Positions 44,691 to 55,445 of a stretch of 64,000 nt of DNA are shown in pieces (positions within the stretch are counted from its first letter, which is position 1; each line of letters opens with the position of its first letter). Source of the DNA: Peromyscus leucopus (lineage: Eukaryota > Chordata > Mammalia > Rodentia > Cricetidae); the NCBI RefSeq assembly GCF_004664715.2, contig NC_051069.1, positions 8,861,001 through 8,925,000 on the forward strand. The letters run 5' to 3'. The notes beneath the pieces are model-generated. The model made no database searches. It was not told the DNA's origin and saw nothing but the letters and a program-made list of their open reading frames with translations. Made by a program: the position numbers and the translations under genes.

Positions 44691-46611
44691 ACTCACATAC
44701 TTCCCAAGAAACCAGATCTTCCTCAGGGCAGGGTAGGGCAGGGCCAGGCCAGGCCCCCTCCATCAGACTAGAGACCCTTTGCTCCAGGGACCTCAGCCCT
44801 GTGGTCTTTTAGTACTGAATTTCACCCCACGCTCCCTAACTCCTCAAACTGGCTGGATGCCCCTCCACTCTGTGAGCCTGGGGCTGGAGGCCTGGTTTGG
44901 CTTAGGTTGGTGAGTGGTGGTAGATCTCCCAGCCGCTTCCTCCTGGAAGTCCCATGTAGCCCTGGGCTGTGTCTTCCCAAACCCATGTGCCTACCACAGA
45001 GCGTGACATAGAGAGGCCTGTGTGTATCCAAGGCAACTCTGGTGTTATTTGAGGGGATCTAGGAAAATCCAGAGAACCCCACCCAGACCCAGGAGCCCCA
45101 TTGTATAGGCATATTATAGAATTTCCAGGGGAAATGCCTTCCCTGGCATTCTCTTGGGGGGGGGGGAGAATATTGAGGCAGCTGAGCTGGCTGACTCTGC
45201 TGAGTTTTCCATACAAAACCCTCTCTGGCTTCTTCTTTGTCCCATGTGGGGAGGCTGAGAACCCAGGGGGACTGTTCTCTGGTGACAGGCAGGGGCCAAG
45301 TCCTCGTGGGTCTGTGGGAACAGTGGGGCCTGTCTGGGTGGGAACCCCCCCGGCAGACACCTTATCAGGCTCTGCCGCCCATTGTCTGTGTCTCCTCAGC
45401 GGAGGAGCTACCACGCTCACACCACTCCAGGCCCAGAACAAAGGCATCCGAGTCAGCCGGCGCCCCCCTGGCTCCATATCAGCCTGTGGCCCACACTGGA
45501 TATTTGGGGGTGGGAGGGGGTGGCTGCCTGGCCGGCGACAGCCAGTCTGCCTGGACTCCCCACGCTAAGTTTCTGCACGGCCAGGACCAGCCCCCTCTCC
45601 CTAGGATGGGCTTGGGGCCTGGCTTACCCTGGTGCTGCCTGACCCTAATGAAATGTCAGCCACAAAGGATAGGCACAGAGGGGCCTGTCCAGGAACAAGG
45701 GCCAAGTGTTGGCGTGGGACGAGGCCTGGGCAACTGTTTACTTGTAATAATTGCAGTGGACACCGGCAGGCCATGGGGCAGCTGGCGCCTGGCATAGGGT
45801 CCCTCTTCCTACTACTATGGAACACATTGTAAATAGGGCCTAAGTCCAGAAGCACCCCGAGCACCCAAAGCAGGCTGCCAGCTGAGGCCTGGATGTTGGC
45901 CACACCCTGCCAGTCCTTGTCTATCCCAGCACACTGCTAGGGAGAAGCAAGAGCTGGAAGGCTGGCCCCTCATTCAGGAAGTACCTGCTTGTCTGGCCTC
46001 CTGCAGGCCTACCATGGATAGCTGGGCAGGTTGCACACCACAAAAAAAAAAAAAAAAAACCCCAAAAAAACCCCGACATCTGTCTTCTGAAGCCAGCAGG
46101 CCTGAAATCCTTGTCAGCAGGCAAATGGGTGACTCAGCTCAGAGGTTGCTCTTCTGATAGGAAGGGCCACCTCCGTATACCGACCCCTGGGGATGGTGAG
46201 ATGGCATGTCTATTTTGGTAAGAGTGCATGGTTTCTTAGAGGTCATCTTTCCAAATATAATAGAGATTTTCAGTTGAATCCGAGTTCCAGATAAACAATA
46301 GAACTGTATCGTGTAGAGGTAACTATGGCCCTTACAGCCCTGCCACTCTTGAAGTGCCGTGGACTGGGCCGTGGAGAAGGAAGGCCGTGGCCGCTGAGTG
46401 GGCAGGCCAGATGAAGTTAGTTTGCAGGCCTGTCTGTGTGGTACTGGTACACTGGACCAGGTTGGAGGGCCTGATACTGTCCAGGGCTCCCTCTAGTGGC
46501 CATGTGGAGAGCAGGCTGGCCACCAGTAGGGCATAAGTGGCTGCCTACACGCAGGCCCAGGCTGTGGGCCAGTCCTGGAGCATGGGGCTGTGTATGGATG
46601 TATGAACTCTT
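44691..46611. other. Repeat-poor block with candidate regulatory core
   Basis: 45060-45840 is repeat-free and holds AGAACAAAGGC (SOX/TCF type), CCCATTGTC and TGTAATAATTGC motifs. A G11 run lies near 45157 and an A18 run at 46041-46060. An AP-1 consensus TGACTCA lies near 46130. Open frames up to 191 codons (44902-45477, minus) have no known domain. Confidence 0.4.
46485..46502 (-). promoter_or_regulatory. CTCF-like motif, reverse
   Basis: GGCTCCCTCTAGTGGCCA is a good reverse match to the CTCF core (CCCTCTAGTGGCC) in unique sequence. Confidence 0.38.
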
Positions 46612-46905
46612 TTTGAGACAGAGTTTCGGGGAGCCTAGGCTTGCCTCCAAGTTTCTGTGTAGCTGAGGCTGGCTTTGAACTTCTGATCCACCCACACCCA
46701 CAGCTTTTCTTCTTGTTGTTTTTTCAAGACCGAGTTTCTCTGGGTAGCCCTGGCTGTCCCGGAGTTCACTATGTTGACCAGGCTGGCCTCGAACTCAGAG
46801 ATCCTCCTGTCTCTGCCTTCCAAGTGCTGGGATTGAAGGTGTGTGTCACCAGGAGTGGCCCTACCTCCATAGCCTGAGTACTGCTGTTACAGTCATGCAC
46901 GACCA
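46612..46905 (-). repeat. Reverse B1 nested in an older SINE
   Basis: An older B1/B4 body (46612-46703, 'gaggctggctttgaacttct') is interrupted by a fresher reverse B1 (46720-46860) and resumes after it ('tacagtcatgcacgaccatg'). Confidence 0.75.
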
Positions 46906-46920
46906 TGGCTTTTTGTTTTT

Positions 46921-47142
46921 GTTTTAAGATTTATTTTTATTTTATGTGTATGGGTGCTTGGCCTGCACCCACATCTGTGTACCTAGTGCATGCAGTGCCC
47001 ACAGAGGTCAGAAGAAGGCATGGGATCCCCTGGACCTGGAGTTACAGGGGTCTGTGAGCCGCCACATGGGTTCTGGGAATTGAACCCAGGTCCTCTAAAA
47101 GATCAGCCAGTGCTCTTAACCAATGAACCACTATGGAGTCCC
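46921..47142 (-). repeat. B3 SINE, reverse
   Basis: 'Agaggtcagaagaaggcatg', 'gggaattgaacccaggtcct' and 'ttaaccaatgaaccactatg' give a nearly complete element. Confidence 0.92.
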
Positions 47143-47274
47143 CATTCTTCTTCTTGTTGTTGTTTTTTTTTAAATTAATTAATGTGCGTGTGTGCATGCA
47201 TGTTCATATCACACACATGCACCTCCGCACATGAAGCTCCAAGAATCAGACACGGTACTTTCCCTTCAAGGAGG

Positions 47275-47660
47275 GAGACACTGAAGTACAGAGAAGGAAA
47301 GGAACTTGTCTAGTGTCCCTCAGCAAGTCGCTGGCAGTCAGGATTCCAGTACATGCCAAACCCTTAGCTTTAGTGCCGGATGCTTCGCTGGTGTTCAAGG
47401 TTATCCCCTGGGCACATGCTTCTCACCACACCTCACCCCCCCATTGTAATCAGCCACCCATTGAGAAGCCAGCTCACTGACCCCTCCTTTCCTTTCGATA
47501 GACAGTCTCCCACAGGCAGAACTCAGAACACCTTTCTGTCATTTCTGAATGGGAAAGGCACTTCCCTGCTGTCCAGATGTGGAAACAGATGCTCAGAGAG
47601 GTGCAGTAAACTGGTCACAGCCACACAGCTCCATAGTGGTGGAAAGCAGATTAGATCTGG
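47275..47660 (+). repeat. Two MIR-like fragments
   Basis: 47275-47350 ('gacactgaagtacagagaag') and 47562-47660 ('gatgctcagagaggtgcagt', 'cacacagctccatagtgg') match the MIR core, with unique sequence between. Confidence 0.6.
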
Positions 47661-47970
47661 AATCCCTTGTGCAAACAGGAGCAGGGAGCAGGAGCCCAGT
47701 CTAACGACCCACATCCCTTAGCTGTCCTGGCTGCAGCGGGCTAGTTAGCAAATACATGCTTCTTGGTGACTCCCCTGCATCATCTCTTGTTCTTTCTAAT
47801 CCATGAAGGGCAGGACTAATCCTACTCAGCTCTTGCAGATGAAGTGGTATGTGAGCTCCCCTGGGGCAGGTATGGAAGTTTCCTCCATCTTCTGCAAGCT
47901 TGGTTTACTCCCCGAGTGGCCTAGCTACACCCCTGGAGCCCCATGATGGAGTTAAACTACCCTGTTTAAC
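47661..47970. other. Unique sequence
   Basis: Nothing recognised. Confidence 0.4.
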
Positions 47971-48208
47971 TGCTGGGTGCCAGTGGCACATGGATCCCGA
48001 GTAATCCCAGCACTCGGGAGGCAGAGCCAGATGGATCTCTTGTGAGTTCGAGGCCAGCCTGGTCTACAGAGTGAGATCAGGACAGGCGCTAAAAGTACAC
48101 TGAGAAACCCTGTATCAAAAAAACCAAAAAACCAAGCCAAACAAAACCAAAAAACAAAAACAAACAAACAAAAAACCAACAACAAAAAAACAAAACAAAA
48201 AAAACCCT
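47971..48208 (+). repeat. B1 SINE with long A-rich tail
   Basis: 'Agtaatcccagcactcggga' through 'gacaggcgctaaaagtacac' and 'gaaaccctgtatc' is followed by about 80 bases of CAAA/AAAAC repeats. Confidence 0.92.
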
Positions 48209-49049
48209 GCCCTGTTGTGTGTTCACCATTTTCTTCCTCTTTTTGACTCAGTACCTCCTCACATGCTGAAGCTGGGCTTTCCCCTCAGTTTGGACCCACC
48301 CCATCCCTCCTTGCTGAAGATTCTCAGCTGTGGCTAAAACACACCTGCCCCCTGCAGCTCTGTCTTCAGGAAAGTAGGGAGACTTAAGGTTCCAGCAACT
48401 GGGGTAATGGGGAACCCCAAAAGCCACAAAGATGCACTGGGTCTGCCCAGCTCAGGGACACTTTGGGGTGAGCGCTCTGTGCTCCCCCATCCCCATGATC
48501 AGGAACTGAGCCTCCATCTCCCACACTGGGATGAGGCCCTTCAGAGCAGTGGGTGGGAAGAGGTGCTGCCCCGCTCATTACACCCATGGGTGGCTCTCTG
48601 CTCCCCGCACAGGGTGACAGTCTGTCTTGCTTCCCGAAGCTTGAACAAGGTACAGAAACAGCAGGGAGCTTCTTGAGGGCACCAGAGTGAGCCTCTCTGT
48701 ACTCACGGGCCCTGCTCAGCTCCCGGTGGACTTGGGCAAGGATGTGAGCTGGGTAACACATGGAACTGAGGATGGTTTTTTCAGGAGGCATGCCTGAGTG
48801 GTGGAGACAGAATTCAGAAGAGGAGGCTAGCTGGGAGTCAAAGGTCTCGTGGCCTCCAGGACCTGCCCTGAGTGCCCTGCTGCCCACTGGTTACTCCCAC
48901 CCTAAGGTCCTGAAGGTCTTAGACATTCCTGCCTGAGCCTTTCTCCTTACATGACTCCTCCCCCTTCGCTCACTCATCAGATAGTCAATCAACACGCAGC
49001 TGATCGGTTTTCAAGAGCCGTGTTCTATTATTCCCATGTTGTATGAGTT
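48209..49049. other. Unique sequence
   Basis: No repeat or gene recognised. The 167-codon minus frame (48384-48887) lacks a known domain. Confidence 0.45.
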
Positions 49050-49505
49050 ATCCCTTGAAATTGCACAGTTACATGAGACTTGACAATGTTTAGCAAATAT
49101 GTAAACACCATGACAATCAAGATCTAGAACACTTTCATCCAGCCTCGGGTAGGCAGCCCCTCCTCCCACTCCAGCAGGCTTTCTGTGCCCATGGTGTGCT
49201 GAACTTCACACATGGAATCTGTCTTCTCTCACTTGGCTGCGGGGCTTGGAAAACCAGCCACACTCTCCCTTCCTGTCACTGTTCAATGGCTTTGCATGGA
49301 CACAGTGCCATTTGTTTATCTGTCTGCTAGATGAGGGACATTTGGCTTGTTCTGGTTTGGGGTAGTTATGAAACATGTCACTGAATATGGTGCATGTATG
49401 GATTTTGTGCAAATATAGATGCCCACTTCTCCGGGGTTGATCCTTACCAGAGGGACTGCAGGGAAATGGTGTCTAGCTTTACAGATGTGTGACAGTCATT
49501 CCACA
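49050..49505 (+). mobile_element. Old LINE-1 3'UTR-type fragment
   Basis: The order 'ccatttgtttatctgtctgc', 'gatgagggacatttggcttg', 'gtagttatgaaacatgtcac', 'accagagggactgcagggaa' follows the mammalian L1M 3' region. It is diverged and non-coding. Confidence 0.7.
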
Positions 49506-49771
49506 GGATAACTCTTAACATTTAAATTCTAACATGAGTATCAAAAACAAAAACAAAATAACCAACCCCCCAAACAACAACCCCCCCAAAACAAAAAACA
49601 AAAACACATGAACAAACAAAACCCCCAAACCAAACACAGTAACAGCTCTCTCTTTCTCTCCTCTCACAATTCAAGGGCACAGCCCATTGGGGGAAGCCGG
49701 GGTGGCAGGGGCTTGAAATGCCTGCCACACCCATACTCCGTGGGCAGACAGTGAGTGAACTGGCATTAGTT
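49506..49771. other. A/C-rich tract and unique sequence
   Basis: 49545-49640 is A/C-rich (CAAAAC, CCCCCAAA) low complexity. The rest is unique. Confidence 0.6.
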
Positions 49772-49940
49772 GTCTTTTTTTCTTTCTTTTTTTTGGTTTT
49801 TCGAGACAGGGTTTCTCTGTGTAGCTTTGCGCCTTTCCTGGAACTCACTTGGTAGCCCAGGCTGGCCTCGAACTACAGAGCTCCGCCTGCCTCTGCCTCC
49901 CGAGTGCTGGGATTAAAGGCGTGCGCCACCGCCGCCCGGC
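49772..49940 (-). mobile_element. Young reverse B1 with 16-bp target duplication
   Basis: It is flanked by perfect TGAACTGGCATTAGTT at 49756-49771 and 49941-49956. It shares the 'tgcgcctttcctggaactca' subfamily block with the copy at 31757, with roughly four differences along about 147 bases (counted by eye). Confidence 0.96.
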
Positions 49941-50039
49941 TGAACTGGCATTAGTTTTCATCAGTGGGTGGCTGAGTGGAGCAGCTGAGGCAGGTGTTTG
50001 CTGTCTCCTAAGGAGTAGTCAGGGCTGGGCTCTAATTCA

Positions 50040-50226
50040 TTTGGCAGAACGGTTGCCTGGTGTTGTATGAAGCCTGGGGTTCCATCCCTGTACTTCACAA
50101 ACCGGGAGGTGGAGGCAGGAGGAGACCCTACCAGGAAAAAGAAGAGGAAGAGGGGGAGAAAGACAAAGGGGAGGAAGAGGAGGAAAGAGAAAAGGAAGAA
50201 GGAAGAAGAAGGAGAAGGAGGAGAAA
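50040..50226 (+). repeat. B4-like SINE and polypurine tract
   Basis: 'Ggttgcctggtgttgtatga' and 'ggggttccatccctgtactt' precede 'gggaggtggaggcaggagga'. About 90 bases of pure GA-rich sequence follow (50136-50226). Confidence 0.75.
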
Positions 50227-50289
50227 CTGCTTTCCAAAGTGAACCCTTACCAAGCACCACTAGACTTTTAAAAAGTTTTGTCATGAAAA

Positions 50290-50374
50290 ACATTTATTTG
50301 AGGTCCTGGGGATTAGAAGTTAGGGTCTCATATTGTTAGACAAGCACTGTAACCCTGAGCTGTGCTCCCAGCCC
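50290..50374 (-). repeat. ID-like SINE, reverse
   Basis: 'Agacaagcactgtaaccctg' and 'agctgtgctcccagccct' match the reverse ID head, diverged. Confidence 0.6.
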
Positions 50375-50386
50375 TGTTAGGAAAAC

Positions 50387-50398
50387 TTTCTTTCTTTT

Positions 50399-50482
<84 letters not shown>

Positions 50483-50483
50483 T
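50387..50483 (+). repeat. (TTTC)n microsatellite, about 24 units
   Basis: An almost perfect TTTC tract that forms the expanded tail of the reverse B1 that follows. Confidence 0.96.
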
Positions 50484-50625
50484 TTTCAAGACAGGGTTTC
50501 TCTGTGTAGCCCTGGCTGTCCTGGAACTCGATTTGTAGATTAGGCTAGCCTTGAACTCACAGAGATCCACCTGCCTCTGCCTCCTGAGTGCTGGGGTTAA
50601 AGGCATGCACCACTATTGCCCTGCT
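50484..50625 (-). repeat. B1 SINE, reverse
   Basis: It runs from 'ttcaagacagggtttctctg' to 'gcatgcaccactattgccct', nearly full length. Confidence 0.93.
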
Positions 50626-50639
50626 TACTTAGAGATCTT

Positions 50640-51010
50640 AATTTTTACTTATGACCCTAAAGTCGATTGTTATGGATTGACTCTTAACTGTCTCTCAAGG
50701 GCTTTTTTGTTGAAAATGGCCTCCGCTGATGGTGTTGTTGGGAAATGTTGGAACTTTAAGCTGTGGGGTGGAGTGTGAGGAGGACCACAATGAAGTGATA
50801 TTTGGGACCCTGGTCCCTCCTTCCCCTTGGTTTCTCAGTTGCTGTTGGGTGAGCAGCTTTCTCCCCAGGCTCAGAGTAGCTAGACCAAGCAGCCAGTGGC
50901 TGGAGCCTCTGAATCCAGAAGCGCAGAAAAACCTCACCTCCTTCGGAAGTTGGTTTCCTCAGGCATCTTGTCACAGTGATGGAGTGCAACTAAACATGTT
51001 CACCAGACAA
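50640..51010 (+). repeat. Possible old interspersed repeat, unassigned
   Basis: 'Gttgggaaatgttggaactt', 'ttgggaccctggtccctcct' and 'catcttgtcacagtgatgga' recall a widespread mammalian medium-reiteration repeat with the same order of blocks. The name was not determined. Confidence 0.4.
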
Positions 51011-51129
51011 AATAAAAGGTCCTCAGAAAGGCCCACTCCCTTACCTAATCCTCGTCATAACTTTAATCAAAACTTTCTGCTTCATCCTTACATTAATTCA
51101 TATTAATTTAATATCTATAAAGCATACTT

Positions 51130-51356
51130 GCTGGGACTGGAGAGATGGCTCAGCAGTTAAAAACTTTTGTTGCTCTTCCAGAGACCCAGGTTGTATTCCC
51201 AGTGCCCACATTGGGTGACTCACAACTGCCTATAATTCCAGCTCCAGGGCCTCCGACACCCTCTTCTGGCCCCCTAAGGCACACACCCTCACACATGCTC
51301 ACCCTCACACATGCTCACCCTCTCGCACACATACACACAATAAAAATAAAATAAAC
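51130..51356 (+). repeat. B3/B2-type SINE
   Basis: 'Gactggagagatggctcagc', 'cagagacccaggttgtattc' and a long CACACC-rich tail ending AATAAAAATAAAATAAA. Confidence 0.92.
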
Positions 51357-51625
51357 ACCGCACCCTTGCCTGCACGGATTCCTCCCCACCCCATTTCCTT
51401 AGGCCATTGTGCTGCCACATTTTCCTACACCTTGTTTCCTCCAGCATCATGCCATCTACCCCCTCACTCAGGGTCAGGGAGTTCTTCCTGGGTCCCATTG
51501 GCGGCCACCAAGTCCCCTCTTGTGTTATCATCCACAGCCCCCCACAGATGGACATCCCTCTTCTCATTCCAGACATTTTTTGTCACAAATAAGATGGCAG
51601 TTAGGAGCTTTCTGTGGACACTGGG

Positions 51626-51972
51626 TGCTGTGGATATTGCTCTATATAAATAAAACACTGATGGCCAGTGACCAGACAGGAAGTATAGGCGGGACAAGGA
51701 GAGAGGAGAATTGGGGAAACAGGAAGAAGGAGAGGGAGACGCTGCAGCCACAGCCAGGACAAGCAGCATGTAAAGATGCCGGTAAGCCACGAGCCACATG
51801 ACAAGGTATAGATTTATAGAAATGGGTTAATTTAAGGTATAAGAACAGTTAGCAAGAAGCCTGCCATGGCCATACAGTTTCTAAGTAATATAAGCGTCTG
51901 AGTGATTATTTTATACGTGGATTGTGGGACTGCGGGGTTTGGTGGAACCTGGAGAGAAGCCCTCCAGCAACA
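51626..51972 (+). mobile_element. Solo LTR-like element, copy B
   Basis: About 347 bases with TG...CA ends (TGCTGTGG to CAGCAACA). It shares long blocks with copy A in the opposite orientation but has a different 3' end ('gggtttggtggaacctggag'), implying another subfamily. A TATAAATAAA stretch near its start may be a remnant of regulatory signals. No internal coding region is present. Confidence 0.65.
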
Positions 51973-52345
51973 ACTGGGGTCTGTTCCCAGCAGTGGGATT
52001 CCCCAGGCAGGCTGCAATCAGCTGGGGAGGGCCTCCACGGAGGAGGGGCTCCATGGGAGAGGGCTTGGGTGGCATGCCTGAGGTCATGAGTTCAGTCCCC
52101 AGCACGGCTGGGAAAAGAGCAGCTCTGGCTCCTGAGGAGCAGAACTATTCCCGAATTCCCATCAGCCCCCCGTGAGAGTGGCTGCTTCTCCGCAGCCTTC
52201 CCAGCAAGGAGGGTTGCCACACTCTTGGATCTATGCCAATCTGACAGGTGAGAAATGGTACCTTGGAGCAGTTCGAATTTGCATTTCTTTTATTTGTGCC
52301 TCGTTAGGAAGCCTTGCAAAGGGCCGAGGGCCATTTGCATGTTTT
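51973..52345 (+). mobile_element. Unique sequence then old LINE-1 3' fragment
   Basis: 52226-52345 ('gccaatctgacaggtgagaa', 'ttgcatttcttttatttgtg', 'agggccatttgcatg') matches the mammalian L1 3'UTR. 51973-52225 is unclassified. Confidence 0.65.
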
Positions 52346-52399
52346 GTTCTGAGAATTGTCTGTTAACGCGTTTAGGGTCATTTTTGTGCTCTCCGCCTC

Positions 52400-52830
52400 T
52401 TTCTCCTTGGAGAAGTTTGGCTATGTACCTCAACCTAAACTGTCCATGCTCTCCCAGCTTAGCCTCCCTGAGTGCTGAGATTACAGCTCTGCACGACCAT
52501 GCTTACCTCTGCACAGCGTGCGTGCGTGCGTGTGTGCGTGCGTGTGTGTGTGTGTGCTGGTTTGCACATCCACGTGCATTTGTGGAGTCCAGAGGGGACG
52601 TCAGCTGTCCTGTGTCACCCTCTGCCTTGTTCCCTTGAGACATCATCTCTTGCTGAACCTGGAGCTAGACTGGCAGCCAGCTAGCCCCGAGGATCTTCCC
52701 CTACAGCACTGGAGTCACAGGTGCCCAGGAGGCCAAGCCTAGACCTTTATGTGCTGGGGATTTGAACTCAGGTCCTCCTGTGTGTGGCCGCAAGCACTCT
52801 TTCCCCCTGAGCCGTCCCCCGAAGGCCTCC
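52400..52830 (-). repeat. Reverse B4/B3 SINE remnants with (GTGC/TG)n
   Basis: An old B4 body (52400-52505, 'tgagtgctgagattacagct'), GTGC/GTGTG tract (52510-52557), then a long reverse SINE ('gatttgaactcaggtcctcc', 'actctttccccctgagccgt'). Confidence 0.65.
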
Positions 52831-53170
52831 GTTTCATGATGTCAGTATTTGTGAAACGAATGTGTCGTGTCCTCACTCTCCCAGTCAATACCTCTGCAAC
52901 TCTTTCCTCCCCTATAAAAGAGGGGGCACAGTAGCTTGTCCTTCGTGAGTTCCTTGTAAGGGCAAGCATGGAGTGGGGTTTGGATATATTCTTTGTAAAA
53001 GGGAACGTGGGGTGGGGCTTGGATGTGGTGACTGTGGCGGCAGTTAGTTCTTGTCCCTGTTTTATGAGTCACCAAGGCCTGGGAAAGGCACTTGACACAT
53101 GGCGAGCAGGTCGGAGGCTCTGGACTCCTGCCCAGGGCTCCCCTGCCACCCTGTGCTTGAGGGGCCAGAA
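52831..53170. other. Unique sequence
   Basis: Contains a tandem-like pair of 'tgggg(t/c)ttgga' lines (52973-53025). No gene is recognised. Confidence 0.4.
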
Positions 53171-53401
53171 CAGTGATTCTCAACCTGTGGGTCGTGACCC
53201 CGGGGGGTCGACTGAACCTTTCACTGGGGGTCACCTAAGACCGTCGGAAGACACAGATCTTCATATGACAATTCATAACAGTGGCAAAATGGTCGTTATG
53301 AAGTAACAATGAAGATCACTTTATGGTTGGGGAGCCCCACCACAACATGAGGGTCACACAACACAAAAGGGTTGCAGCATTTGGAAGGTTGAGAGCCTCT
53401 G
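53171..53401 (+). mobile_element. URR1-type hAT-Charlie fossil with 8-bp target duplication
   Basis: The left end CAGTGATTCTCAACCTGTGG and right end GGTTGAGAGCCTCTG are inverted. Flanks GGCCAGAA (53163-53170) and GTCCAGAA (53402-53409) agree at 7 of 8, as expected for hAT insertion. Non-autonomous. Confidence 0.88.
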
Positions 53402-53721
53402 GTCCAGAAGTGGGGACACTCCTTCATGCACCGGGGTCCCTGCCCAGCCAATGCCTGGCTGACCAAGATGACCTCCTGAGCCTTTGAGTGGACCAGGCTC
53501 AGTTCTGTTCACCTCCAAATTTCCCAAATTCGGACATTGGGCCGGCACCCCCTGCAGCGCCTCCTCCCTCACAGAGGGGCCGGAAAGCCAGGGGCCGAGC
53601 TTAAGGTGTTTTCCAGAACACTCTCCTCACTTAGTGAAGCACTGTGACTTTTGCTTCCAGGCTAGCCTGAGTCAGGTGGGCCTCAGACACTTCTTCGTAC
53701 CTGTTGCTAATTGCGATTCCC
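53402..53721. other. Unique sequence
   Basis: Nothing recognised beyond the URR1 flank. Confidence 0.4.
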
Positions 53722-54024
53722 TGAGCCAGGCATGGTGGCACACTTCTCAAAATGAGTTCAAGACTAGCCAGGGCTGCAAAGTGACACTCTGTCTTAAAAT
53801 AAAATAAAATGAATCTAGGTCCAGTATGTGGAATTTGAAAGACTTTCTTTTAAATTAAAAAAAAAAAAAAAAAGCAAATTTTTCTCTACCTCTTTGGTTT
53901 TCAATGTGTAGCCCCAGCTGGCCTGGAACTTGCTCTGTAGACCAGGTTGGCCTCAGACGCACAGAGATCTGCTGGCCTGTCTTCTGAGTGCTGGGATTAA
54001 AAGCATGGACCACCATGCCTGACC
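53722..54024. repeat. Short B1 fragment (+) then B1 (-)
   Basis: 53722-53811 holds a B1 with a central deletion ('gagccaggcatggtggcaca' to 'actctgtcttaaaataaaat'). 53880-54024 holds a diverged reverse B1 preceded by an A18 run. Confidence 0.85.
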
Positions 54025-54057
54025 CTAAATTTTTTTTTCTTTGAGAAACTTGATCAC

Positions 54058-54211
54058 GCCGGGCGTTGGTGGCGCACGCCTTTAATCCCAGCACTGGGGA
54101 GGAGAGGAAGGCGGATCTTGTGAGTTCGAGCAGCTGAGCTACAAGTGAGTCAGAAAGCGCAAAGCACACAGAAAAAGTCGAAAAAAAAAAAAAAACAAAC
54201 AAAAAAAAAAA
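54058..54211 (+). mobile_element. B1 SINE insertion with 14-bp target duplication
   Basis: It runs from GCCGGGCGTTGGTGGCGCAC to an A-rich tail, with an odd 3' half ('cagaaagcgcaaagcacaca'). It is flanked by AGAAACTTGATCAC at 54044-54057 and 54212-54225. Confidence 0.94.
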
Positions 54212-54225
54212 AGAAACTTGATCAC

Positions 54226-55069
54226 ATTTTATTTATCTATTTTGTGTATGTGTATTTGTGCACACGCCATATCAGGTATGTGGAGGTCAGCCATCTCCCC
54301 AGACCCATCTGAAAGGCTTTCTAATCTCCAAAGAAAATGTGAATTATCCCTTTGGGAAGGAGCAAGCCCATTCTGGTTTGTTTGAGCCCAGCATGGCGGG
54401 CAGCGGACAGCAGCAGCATGTCTTCATTTTAGGCACTGGAAGCATCATCCTACAAAGACAGCAGGAAGAGCTATTCCCGAAGGAACATTAGGACTCAGCA
54501 TTGCAGACTCAAGACGTGTGCACGTCCAGGCCATTAGTCTCACGGGGCAGAGCAGGGAGCAGAGAGGCACTTCCCCACGAGGGCTGGTGGCTGAACCGGG
54601 CTTAGACTCCAGGTCTCCTGGTTCTGGCCCTGGCCTTAAGGGTGTGGGGCACCCTGAGGATATGGGCAACAAGAAGCTCAGGTGGCTGCTTTGGAGGACA
54701 CTGGGACGGGAACTCACTGGAATCACAAAAAGTGGAAGCCTGGTGAGTTGGTCTAAAGAATGGTGGCGAGCGAGTGAGAGATTGAAAGGGAGTTCAGAAG
54801 CTGAATGGGGATGACTGCCCCCCCCCCACAACCCAGGAAGAGAGTTCTAGGGAGGAGGAAGGAGGGGAACCATGTCCAAGTTGCAGTGGATTCCTGGGGT
54901 GCTGTGGTCAGAATCCCTAGAGTCCAGGGCTGACCAAGGACTGGTTATAACCTATCTGTCATATCTATTGGCCGAGGCTGCTGGGACATGGTGAGAACTA
55001 AGTATCCCCCTAGTGGGAATGCAGGGTCATGACAGGTGGTAAGAAGGTCCTTGCTGAGTTAGGCAGGGG
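54226..55069. other. B3 scrap and unique sequence
   Basis: 54226-54300 is a reverse B3 fragment. The rest is unique, with a C9 run near 54821; no gene is recognised. Confidence 0.45.
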
Positions 55070-55445
55070 TGTGATGGCTAACACTGGTCATCATCTTGAG
55101 AAGATGGAGCCTCAATTCCAGAATGGCCTCCATCAGATTGGCTTGTGGCTATGTCTGCAGGGCATTTTCTTGATTGGTAATTGACGTCAGAGGGCCAGGC
55201 CCACTATGGGTGGTACCATCCCGAGGCAGGTGGGCCTGAGCTGTATGAGACTAGTAAGCAGCATTCCTCCATGGTCTCTGATTCAGTTCTTGCCTCCACA
55301 TTCCTGCCTTGAGTTCCTGCCCTGGCTTCCTTCAATGATGAACCGTAACCTGTAAGGTAAATAAACCCCTCTCTCCCCCCTAACCCCCCTCCCGTGTTGC
55401 TTTTGGTTAGTGTTGTATCGTGGCAACGGCAAACAAGAACAGATA
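55070..55445 (+). repeat. Repeat X, copy 3
   Basis: 'Gatcagattggcttgtggct'-like block, 'gagttcctgccctggcttcc' and 'gttgcttttggttagtgttg' match copy 1; moderately diverged. Confidence 0.75.
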
